Assembly (NCBI RefSeq): GCF_001039355.2
Contig: NW_019775873.1
Span: 1 to 64,000 of the forward strand
Source: Lingula anatina
Taxonomy: Eukaryota; Brachiopoda; Lingulata; Lingulida; Lingulidae
Direction: 5' to 3'
Length of the DNA: 64,000 bases
Below are positions 47,580 through 58,300 of this stretch, piece by piece; the stretch's first letter is position 1; every line of letters begins with the position of its first letter. A program made the position numbers and the translations under genes. Below the pieces are notes generated by a model. It had not been told where the DNA came from. It saw nothing but the letters and a program-made list of their open reading frames with translations, and searched no databases.

Positions 47580-48095
47580 TAATACTAAGAATTGCAAAAA
47601 TTGTTACACACAATCTGAGGAACAATATAGTATTTATGAATTGCAAGTTATTATATATCAGAAAAATTGCAAGTTGTCAGAAAAACAACATGAAATATGA
47701 TGTGAAGGTGAGGAAAGTGTTGTTTCACTGATCACTATTTTCAATAAACAGAAAACCTTATACCACTCATATTCTCCTCAGCAATATTAGGACCTGTTAA
47801 TTACATATGTTTTAAGTATAGTTATGGAAGCAAAACAGAAAGTCAAATTATTATACTTCTCAATTTGTTTGTAATTCTCTTTACATAGGAATTCAATATA
47901 CAAAAAGTTTTTAACACACATCTGACCATAACATCCATGCAACCACTGACGTGAAATTATTTCTTTGCATTGTTTTGGGGATGTTTGTATTTCTGTTTTT
48001 AAAATCAACAAATAGATAGCTTAAAAGTGGCAGATTTTATCAGTTCTTGTATTTCTTTTTATAGAATTGAAAATTTACCTGTTTCTTCATTTTAG
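45235..48095 (+). other. PIP5K1 3' UTR (short form), then intron before the alternative last exon
   Basis: AATAAA at 46013-46018 fits a 3' UTR of about 0.8 kb for the isoform stopping at 45234. The rest holds a poly-C tract (46696-46712), a (CA)n run (47095-47121) and a (TA)n run (47534-47576). No exon was seen. Confidence 0.5.
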
Positions 48096-48259
48096 ACTTA
48101 TCTGTAGAAGATGGTGCCGCAGCAGATTCCAGAAGGGCACTGGAACCCAACAGAAAACGTTTTCAGTCTGTGGGAGACATCACCCAGTCGTCACTACAAG
48201 AATTCCATGGAAGTTGTCACAGATTTGGAACTACTAGACACAAACATGCAAAGTACTGA
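48096..48259 (+). CDS. PIP5K1: Candidate alternative last coding exon of PIP5K1
   Basis: The acceptor CATTTTAG at 48088-48095 is followed by an open frame needing one base from the previous exon; the stop TGA is at 48257-48259. Exon 42511-42776 ends in phase 1 and can join in frame, giving about 727 residues and replacing the last two exons of the main model. The peptide is charged (LEPNRKRFQSVGDITQSS, then GTTRHKHAKY). A long 3' UTR follows, with AATAAA at 49579-49584 and ATTAAA at 50571-50576. The open frame and signals are seen; use as a terminal exon is inferred. Confidence 0.5.
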
Positions 48260-51052
48260 CATGTGTAGGGAATAATTTCTTGTTGAAATCCTTAGAAAGA
48301 GATGCTGATTGTTACTCTAGACTTTTCTCAGTAACGTATACTGGGTGAGGATCTGTACTTCTTACAGAAGGCTATATAAAAGATAATACAGAAAGGTATT
48401 TTGATATATTTGGAACAAATAGAAATCATTCTGTGTATATAATATAAGGAAGAGAAGAAATTAAGAGTAACCAGACATCTGCATGCAATGGTATACCCGA
48501 GAATTTCCTCAGAAAAAAGATGGGGGATGTTTTTTGCATGTAGGACATATCTAATGTGGCTATGATTCTTTCAAGCTGAAGCATGTTCAGTTAAGATATT
48601 GTCTCTGTTTACAAGTCTAGCATGTTAACAGAAATTATACTCTTTTGAGCACAGTTCCAGTCACTAGTGCCAGTGGACTTTTCCAAAGTGTACGCACAAA
48701 TTTTGTCTGTCACAAAATTAGTACACCGAAGACCTATTTTAGGTGAAAGCCATTTGAGTTTCTAACATTCATGTCTGAATATGCAAATGAATTATGTGAA
48801 AAAACTACACACGGTGCATAAGGAATACACCTGTAGGTACCTTTGTAATGTCTTATTGTACCTCACAAACATGCTTGCACATGTGTTTTGGTGAGGTGGT
48901 CAAATAGTGATGTATCCTGTATATTTTCTGTGTGGCATGTGTCTGTGTGTTACTGAATCCATAGATGTGACTGAATAGGCCACTCTTTCATGAGGAGATT
49001 GGTTTTCATCACTGGAGCCATATGGAGATCTAGTCTTGCACTTTTTGGAGGTCAGGAATCCATGTTGTATACAGAACACAGAGAAAGCATTTTGATTTTG
49101 CAGGATTATGGTGAGGAACACGAAAAATGGTGGCAACAGTTCACATTGGGAGAAATTTCACGTAGAAAGATCGTCAAATTTATGCACCAGTCTGTGTGGG
49201 ACTGACTGCAGACTTTAGATTGTCTCTGTGAAGCCTTGGACCTGACAAGAGCATTGTGATCAAACTAAATGTTTCATTTCAGAATTCACTGTCAGTCCCT
49301 GTGCAACTTCTAACGTGCATGCATTTCTTGCAAAAGGATAAGGAAGGCAGTGTTTTAGCAATTTGCTATTTGTGTTAAGCAGGCGATGCTTGGATAGTGA
49401 TTTGTAACAGCGTATTTAGTTAATATGTTCTTAATTTGTCCCTGTATTTATAGCTGTAACTCTCAGATTACCTTGATACTCGAGATTCATTTATGAATAA
49501 ATACTTCATCTCCAAAAGAAGGTGGGGTCTTTCTCCATTCAAAAACATTTTGTAGTGCCTATGTAGATTTTTTTGTGTAATAAACCTAGTCTGTGATTTA
49601 GATATTGCGTAGCTTTAGATTTAACAAGTAGATTGGACACCTTCATTTTATTTTTGGAAGGAAATTAGTTAAGAATTGTCTTCAGAGAAAGTGCTGAGGT
49701 GCACATGATATCTTTCCTTCAATTTCATGATTTTTTTCCTCATTCTCAAGCATTTAATTGGTCTTTTTGTGTTATGTCAATTTTTTAATAGCTTTAGGTA
49801 TTAGATTGAGCTTGAATAAAGACAAAAGCACAAATTAAAAGAAATGATTATTGATTTAGTAAAAAAAAAAAAGTCAATTACATGTATACTGATAATGCCA
49901 ATATGTCAGTTGAAACCAAGAGTTAAGAAGTTGACAATATTATTCTATATGTATTATATTAACATTAGTAACTCTTTTTTTATCCAGTATTACAATGATA
50001 AACGGTGAAGTTTTGGATAACAAAACCAACACGCTTCTTGAGCCAAAGAACAAATACCTATTATAGTTGAAAATCCAGGACAAGAATTTAGAAAAGTTGG
50101 TAGCGTTTTAGGTGGTGCTATTTGACATGTGCTAACGGACAGATTGCAAACTTGCTATCAACCTTGGTGATAATAATGAATGATAAATGAATGTCCAGGT
50201 CATTTGGGTTTATATCAGTCAAATATATATATATATTCAGATGTTGTAATTGTGCTCTGTGTTGAATTTGTCTTAATGTGTGTTAATAGTTATACAGCGC
50301 ACTTGTTACGTACATTTTGAAAATTGTCCTTGTGTGGAACATAATTCATACCACGTGTTAAGTCATTAGGAGATATTTCGTTTGACTGTACATATTTATA
50401 ACAGGGATAAGGGATACGTTTAATATAATGTAAATTATTTCTTAGCTAACTTATTATTATCATTATTACTTGAGGACTACAGCTTCTGTATATAGCTGCA
50501 GTAATTGTTGTATTGTGCCTTGAAAACTGGGCTGATCTGTATACTCTGTACAAAAGTGTTGGAATTGCATATTAAAATATGATTTGAAGAAAAGTTGTCA
50601 TGGTTGTTGTTTATATTCAAAATTGTTATAATAATTTAATCAAGAGAAAGCCCCCACCCACTGAATATAACGCAAATGTTTGCGTCCATCTATGTTGCCT
50701 TCTTTTCGTTTAAATAACTCTATGACCCATCGCTTATTTTGCGTCTTCGAATGTAAAACCATACATTCCGTATCAAAGATGCAAAGTGTAAGATTTTTTT
50801 TTTTTTTTTTTTTGTTGGAAGCTCGAACTTAACATATTTGCCGATGGTAGGCGGTATTTTTCGCCGTTTAACCAACCTTTGATCCTCCTTTCCAGACACT
50901 CCCCATAACTCTGTAGCAACGTCCCAACTCTGCTTAAGCGCCTTGCATAGTATTTCAAATATCGTCATCCCCTCGGGCCCAGTTCTCGCACTGACCCTTG
51001 TAGTTTAGGAGGAGGTGACAAATTTATAATTACCTTTTGCGACATAAAATAA
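48260..51052 (+). other. Probable long PIP5K1 3' UTR, then intergenic sequence
   Basis: No convincing exon. There are several poly(A) signals, the last good one at 50571-50576. A 20-base T run at 50794-50813, with unlike higher-GC sequence to its right, could be the tail of a retroposed fragment on the minus strand; this is weak. Confidence 0.45.
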
Positions 51053-52029
51053 TAGCAAAATATGATCAGGAAGTATCACTTGTCCTCAAATAACTTCATC
51101 AAGAAGTGGTTTAAGTCCTGGACGTGTGTTAAAACTGCGTTTATACCTTGCCACTCTGATGGTAAGTATAAATTTGTCTTCACTAATGTCATCGGTCAAG
51201 TGAATTCAAGGTACCTTACTAAGGCTCTTTTGACGCAAAAAAGTTGAATAATAGATCTGGATAAAAGACGCCCGTGTCAAAAATTAAATTAATTAAGATT
51301 TATTAATCCCATTAAATCACAGGCTTGGCTTGGAGGACGCCATCTCTGATTTATATAGCGCTTTCTTACGATTTTCGACATTTATTCCAGCCCAAATCGT
51401 CTAAAAAAGGACTTCATTTTCTTTAACTAGATCGGTCCTTGTTGACCGCTTAAATTTTGATAAATTTGTACGCCTTGTTTGACCAAATATGATTTACCGA
51501 TTAAAACCACAGTAGAATACCATACCTGTCACTAACTCCAAAGGACAATTATATCGGGCCTTCTACTCGTTGGTGCCATTTGTGTAAGAGAAATTCAACG
51601 TCTTACCAAAGGGGCGGTTTGTAGACCACTTCAGACATTGTTTAAAAATCCATATGCTTAAAATATCAGTCGCCCACTTCTTTTCTTGTACAGGCCGTGT
51701 GTTGTAAATTTGAAGTCCCACAAAAAGTGCTATATGAAGTCCCTCGAGAGCGCAACAATCACACTCCTCGAAATTACCACTCCCAACACGAAAGTGTGGA
51801 ACAAGCATCCTTCATTAGATGAATGTTGTAGCCTGGCAACCTAACATCGCCGGGCGGCTTCCAGAGATATCAATAATTTAACCGTGAACAAATAACTATT
51901 TACGTGACAAAAGGTAAGGTGTTGTCATTACTTGTCAGCTTAGGACGATTCCTGTAATTACATGCATATTGACACACATGGTCATACTTATGAACAGGTG
52001 CACAGCGATCCAACGGGTTGTCAAAAAGT

Positions 52030-52660
52030 ATGGTAAGTTTCCTATGTTGCAGTAAGTGTAAAAAAACTACTCTGATGATTTTTTCTATAAAGATGTATCT
52101 CGCTTAAAGTCGTTAAAATATTTATTTGTTTTCATCTGTACAGACATTGCGATAATTGGTCTTGTGATCCATGGAAACAGAAAGGGTGGGCGACACATTC
52201 AAGTGTTTCCTGAAAGGGATAACAGCAACTTAATGTTTAAAGCAGTTATGCTTACTTTTCAACACGTCTTTGATCAAACTGGGGAGAAAAATTGATTATT
52301 TAAGTCAACACAAGGTGTTTTCTTTTATGCGTATCATTATGTAAATCAAACGGAAACCTTAAACCCTCAATGTATCAAGGGGATCCGAAAACGGCGCCAC
52401 CTTAAGCATTTCAGACTTCTTTAATTTGGCGTATAAGTAAGACATTAAGACACATATAATATATACTTCAAGTTTAAAATAAGGCGTTATAGGATATTTA
52501 GGCAGTTGTCCGCACTTGTTCATTTTTATGTCTTATTTACAGGATTTCTGCAGTCGGCTGGCCGTCGTGGTCATCTTCCATGTTCTGTACCTCGTTTCGC
52601 AAACCCAAGTTGACGGTACATCTGATTATGGAATTCTAAGTCTTCAGCAGATTCTACCAT
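52030..52660 (+). CDS. Extra copy of the chitinase-like start and signal-peptide exons
   Basis: The start codon 52030-52032 ends its exon (AAGTATG|GTAAGT) and joins in phase 0 to exon 52543-52660, which encodes DFCSRLAVVVIFHVLYLVSQ and ends in phase 1. It is the same as copy 2 and could splice to exon 56147 instead of the nearer copy. If the duplication is an assembly product this copy does not exist as a separate locus; if it is real it is an alternative promoter. Confidence 0.55.
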
Positions 52661-52809
52661 GTAAGTTGTCGTCTAAGTGCTGTTTTCATAGCAAACGGTC
52701 AAGTGACACCTCCCTCCCTACAACATTCAATCAAATTGTTACGTGCAAGTACGATACCCTTCTCCTGCTAATTAGAACATTATCCTTTTTCCTCTTCTGC
52801 TCCTGCTTC

Positions 52810-52812
<3 letters not shown>

Positions 52813-52856
<44 letters not shown>
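52813..52856. repeat. (TC)n microsatellite, copy 1
   Basis: About 21 TC units. The same tract of equal length occurs in copy 2 at 54997-55040, which argues that the two copies separated very recently or are alleles. Confidence 0.9.
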
Positions 52857-52860
<4 letters not shown>

Positions 52861-53190
52861 TGGCAGTCGAACTAGGCCAACACACTACTCTGGAATGTGC
52901 AGTTGCCGTGGCGACTGAATAGTAAATGAAAATAGTAATGAAAAAACTATTTGTTGCATTCACACGTGTGTTAGATGGCATGTAATGATTATCACCATTT
53001 ATTTTCCGTGTTTTTTGCACACCTGAGACTAGTTATCTGTGGCATTGATGTAGATGGACAATAGGTGAAACCGCCACCATCTAATTAAACACCAATGCTT
53101 TGAATGTGAAAAACGCATAAAACGATGCATTAATAAATCACACTTTGAGACACCACGGAAATTCGTGTGGTGTGTATGCAGGGCCGTAGC

Positions 53191-53191
53191 N
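53191..53191. other. Single N, assembly join
   Basis: The only ambiguous base in the window. It separates the truncated CAGGGCCGTAGC at the end of copy 1 from the start of copy 2, so it marks a scaffold or haplotype join rather than a natural junction. Confidence 0.9.
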
Positions 53192-53194
53192 ATG

Positions 53195-54993
53195 GCAAAA
53201 TATGATCAGGAAGTGTCACTTGTCCTCAAATAACTTCATCAAGAAGTGGTTTAAGTCCTGGGCGTGTGTTAAAACTGCGTTTATACCTTGCCACTCTGAT
53301 GGTAAGTATAAAAGTGTCTTCACTAATGTCATGGGTCAAGTGAATTCAAGGTACCTTACTAAGGCTCTTTTGACGCAATAAAGTTGAATAATAGATCTGG
53401 ATAAAAGACGCCCGTGTCAAAATTAAATTAATTAAGATTTATTAATCCCATTAAATCACAGGCTTGGCTTGGAGGACGCCATCTCTGATTTATATAGCGC
53501 TTTCTTACGATTTTCGACATTTATTCCAGCCCAAATCGTCTAAAAAAGGACTTCATTTTCTTTAACTAGATCGGTCCGTGTTGACCGCTTAAATTTTGAT
53601 AAATCTGTACGCCTTGTTTGACCAAATATGATTTATCGATTAAAACCACAGTAGAATACCATACCTGTCACTAACTCCAAAGGACAATTATATCGGGCCT
53701 TTTACTCGTTGGTGCCATTTGTGTAAGAGAAATTCAACGTCTGACCAAAGGGGCAGTTTGTAGACCACTTCAGACATTGTTTAAAAATCCATATGCTTAA
53801 AAAATCAGTCGCCCACTTCTTTTCTTGTCCAGGCGGTGTGTTGTAAATTTGAAGTCCCACAAAAAGTGCAATATGAAGTCCCTCGAGAGCGCAACAATCA
53901 CACTCCTCGAAATTACCACTCCCAACACGAAAGTGTGGAACAAGCATCCTTCATTAGATGAATGTTGTAGCCTGGCAACCTAACATAGCCGGGCGGCTTC
54001 CAGAGATATCAATAATTTAACCGTGAACAAATAACTATTTACGTGACAAAAGGTAAGGTGTTGTCATTACTTGTCAGCTTAGGACGATTCCTGTAATTAC
54101 ATGCATATTGACACACATGGTCGTACTTATGAACAGGTGCACAGCGATCCAACGGGTTGTCAAAAAGTATGGTAAGTTTCCTATGTTGCAGTAAGTGTAA
54201 AAAAACTACTCTGATGATTTTTTCTATAAAGATGTATCTGGCTTAAAGTCGTTAAAATATTTATTTGTTTTCATCAGTACAGACATTGCGATAATTGGTT
54301 TTGTGATCCATGGAAACAGAAAGGGTGGGCGACACATTCAAGTGTTTCCTGAAAGGGATAACAGCAACTTAATGTTTAAAGCAGTTATGCTTACTTTTCA
54401 CTAGGATCCAAAATAAAAAAATTTATTTTGGATCCTAGCTTTTCAACACGTCTTTGATCAAACTGGGGAGAAAAATTGATTATTTAAGTCAACACAAGGT
54501 GTTTTCTTTTATGCGTATCATTATGTAAATCAAACGGAAACCTTAAACCCTCAATGTATCAAGGGGATCCGAAAACGGCGCCACCTTAAGCATTTCAGAC
54601 TTCTTTAATTTGGCGTATAAGTAAGACATTAAGACACATATAATATATACTTCAAGTTTAAAATAAGGCGTTATAGGATATTTAGGCAGTTGTCCGCACT
54701 TGTTCATTTTTATGTCTTATTTACAGGATTTCTGCAGTCGGCTGGCCGTCGTGGTCATCTTCCATGTTCTGTACCTCGTTTCGCAAACCCAAGTTGACGG
54801 TACATCTGATTATGGAATTCTAAGTCTTCAGCAGATTCTACCATGTAAGTTATCGTCTAAGTGCTGTTTTCATAGCAAACGGTCAAGTGACACCTCCCTC
54901 CCTACAACATTCAATCAAATTGTTACGTGCAAGTACGATACCCTTCTCCTGCTAATTAGAACATTATCCTTTTTCCTCTTCTGCTCCTGCTTC

Positions 54994-55044
<51 letters not shown>

Positions 55045-55362
55045 TGGCAGTCGAACTAGGCCAACACACTACTCTGGAATGTGCAGTTGCCGTGGCGACT
55101 GAATAGTAAATGAAAATAGTAATGAAAAAACTATTTGTTGCATTCACACGTGTGTTAGATGGCATGTAATGATTATCACCATTTATTTTCCGTGTTTTTT
55201 GCACACCTGAGACTAGTTATCTGAGGCATTGATGTAGATGGACAATAGGTGAAACCGCCACCATCTAATTAAACACCAATGCTTTGAATGTGAAAAACGC
55301 ATAAAACGATGCATTAATAAATCACACTTTGAGACACCACGGAAATTCGCGTGGTGTGTATG
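53195..55362 (+). repeat. Direct duplication, copy 2
   Basis: Second copy of 51053-53178; it differs by substitutions, small indels and one 45-bp insertion (see 54394-54445). It runs on into unique sequence leading to the rest of the chitinase-like gene. The X-box is at 53967-53979 and the (TC)n tract at 54997-55040. Confidence 0.9.
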
Positions 55363-58300
55363 TGTGTGTACTAATGGTACAGTAGTACATATTTCAAGCC
55401 AGTCTAATCAGAATACTGTTCACAATTTACCACAATGAATAAGACATCAAACCAGGGTTAATGGTGTAAGGGACTCAAAAGTTAACTGCCATAATTTGGT
55501 CGCAATGCTGGCATTTGTACGACATCATAAAACCTGACTGTCTTTTCTATACTGAATCATTCGAGATATTAAATAAATAAATAAATAAATAAATAAATGA
55601 GTATATGTTTTGCGTCAAATTCATTCGACAGGAAACTGCAATACTATTTTCATTGTAAATAAAAAGTGTACCTGTGCTATTTAGCACGATATATTTAAAA
55701 AAAATCGTCAAAGATAGGATTTCTGGATGTCTTCTGCTCCATAGTTTTAATTGTAAATCAGATAGACTCTCTTCCATGGATAATGATATGAAAATGACAG
55801 TGTAAAAATTAATCTACGTCTTCTGGCATTATGTCATCTTTCCAACAGCCTTTGAATAATTACACTGACATTTGGATTGGTATCAACATAAAGGGAACAC
55901 AGACATTAATTAAATGTCTCTGTTAAAGATTTATTCGGTAAAGCACCCGCTAGGTAGAGTTAGTCAGCAAAGTTTGAAATAAAATGTGATAAATATTCGA
56001 AGCATGAATAATTTCCCAGCAACAGTTTGTAGACCTTATAAAATGTCACTGATCAGTAGTAGATACATGTATGATATCGCTGCACGGATGTAAAAACTGA
56101 CGCAGCAAAATTATTTTACGTCATTGTTGGACATTTATACTTTTAGTAAACATCGATACTCTAGATGAAGTGTATAAACCATTTGACGATAGATATAAGA
56201 GGATATGCTTCGTCGATCGAGCCTCTTTCACACGGCCTGGCCGCGGGAGATATAAACCCAGTTTTCTGACCGGAATTCTATGTACACATCTGGTGTACGC
56301 ATTTGCTACCATCAGCATTGAAAATGGAGAAATTGTGCCTTTTAACGAAAATGTCGCAGAAGAAGAAGGTAAGTGAAATGATATTGTCATATTATACGTG
56401 AATCACATCAATAGGCACTAATGAGTCATTTATTACGGAAGAGAATACAAATTAGTTGCATCAAAATCTCACATGGAATGTATAGAGTACTAGTGTGTTG
56501 TTTAGGGGAGACCGGGGCTAGTTGGACTCCGGGGTAAGTTGCCCCCCCCCTCCCCCATCAAGTCTCTGTAATAAAATTACTTTAAGATGCTAAATTATTT
56601 CATTTGGACTCACTGCCGACGTTTTCTTAGCACTATTGGATACGGTCACTTTATAAAATGATGTGATCATTTCTTTTACCCCATAGTTACTTTGTCATAA
56701 ATTGATGGGGGGCCAACTTACCCCTGGGTCCAACTAGCCCCGGTCTCCCCTAATGTTTGGCAGTTATGATGAATCCGATCACTTATTACTGGTGCATTTT
56801 TACTAAGGCTTAACACACGTGCCTATTGTTATACTCTTCAGGGTTTTACCGCCAACTGGTAGATTTAAAGAGGTACACCCCCAGACTGAAAGTGATGATA
56901 TCAATAGGAGGTTGGGCAGTGGGCTCCCTCCCTTTCCACATGATGGCTTCCGACCAAAACAAGATACTCCACTTCACCAGAAGTGTGGGCGGATTCCTAA
57001 ACAAGTATGGCTTTGATGGTGTGGACATCAACTGGTGCTATCCTGGGAGTTTGGGCAGCCCCTACACTGACAGGCTCAAATACATTGAACTGATGTCGGT
57101 GAGATTATTTTCTATCCCTTCTCTCCTTCATTTTGGACTGATTCTTTAGTTTGATGGAAGGCAATGTCGATCAAAAATTATTTCTTATTCAGAAAGTGTG
57201 GGTTTGGCAATTGTATTTTCTGACAACGTTTGGAGGGACTACTTATTTTTGAATCCTTAAAATTGGAGTCTTTAATTTGTTCACTTATAAAACATTAATT
57301 TTTATATAAAAAAAAAAACTAGCATGAATAATACACACACGAAAGAAGGCATAAATACCGCGACAGGAATGTATTGTTGAATTGTGCATATACGGTATAT
57401 CCAAGATTGACAGGTAATCTTCATTGTGGGGTTAAATTTACTAGCAAAAATACTATTGCACTTTCCTTATGGTGTTATATATAATACATGTAACAAAGCT
57501 GGCTTTTAGTATACTCAACAAATGCTGAATTATCGAACAAATTATTCTGTTTGTATGTATGTATTATCATACTTAAGGCACTGTACATTAACTTCTGGGC
57601 CAATGAAGCTATGGGGAACGAGAAACGCATTCTAAGTGCCACGGTGCCAGCCGGCAGGTGGATCATTGACAGAGGTTTTGACATTGAGGCCTTGCGAAAG
57701 TAAGTGTGTTCTAAAAGTGTCGTGTAATAATATTGTTGAAACAGTATAAGATTCTTCTTCTGCTCATTTTTAAAGTACTGTATATCTGTGGTCTTTTTAT
57801 TTATGAAAAAGACCTGTTTGTCATCAATATGGCATTTGTAAGTGTATTCTTTCTAGCTGGGTAGATTTTATCAATATCATGGCGTATGACTACCATGGGA
57901 GCTGGGAGTATTCACCTACTGGAATTCACAACGCCCTTAACCCCAGAACTAAGGACCCGGCCCAAGAATTCAACGCGGTAAGTTTATTTACAATGGTTAT
58001 TGTCCTCAGACTCATCAGTAGCATTTCATTAATTTTGAACTCTCATTTCCAAATAAGTAGATTGAAATATATGTAGGTTTTTCTTTTTGTAGCTAAAGCT
58101 GTCTTCAAAAATTTTATACCATACGCTGCACAAACGTGCATTCAGATGAGATATACATGTATTTTCTTATATAGAAATGGACTGTTGAATACTACATCAA
58201 AAATGGCTTCGACCCGGTAAACATTAATCTGGGCATACCTCTATATGGGCGTACTTTTCACTTGGCCAATGACTTTCAATTTGGCGTGGGAGCACCCTCT

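Larger units (their letters stand above)
51053..53178 (+). repeat. Direct duplication, copy 1: promoter, start and signal-peptide exons of the chitinase-like gene
   Basis: Matches 53195-55362 throughout at an offset of 2139-2140 up to the indel at copy-2 position 54394 and 2184 after it, with scattered substitutions (about 1-2% by eye in the first kilobase). It contains a potential start codon at 52030-52032 directly before GTAAGT, and a signal-peptide exon at 52543-52660 identical in protein to copy 2. An X-box GTAGCCTGGCAAC lies at 51828-51840. The right end breaks into CAGGGCCGTAGC at 53179-53190, just before the N at 53191. Confidence 0.9.

Noticed and set aside
50720..50968. Minus-strand open frames next to a T run, possible retrogene fragment
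   Set aside because: Too short and not similar to anything I recognise; two overlapping frames are equally open. Mentioned only as a possible retroposed tail.
51563..51808. 81-residue minus-strand open frame repeated at 53702-53947
   Set aside because: It is present twice only because the whole block is duplicated. It lies upstream of the chitinase-like start exon, and the differences between copies include amino-acid changes; no family resemblance and no splice partner.
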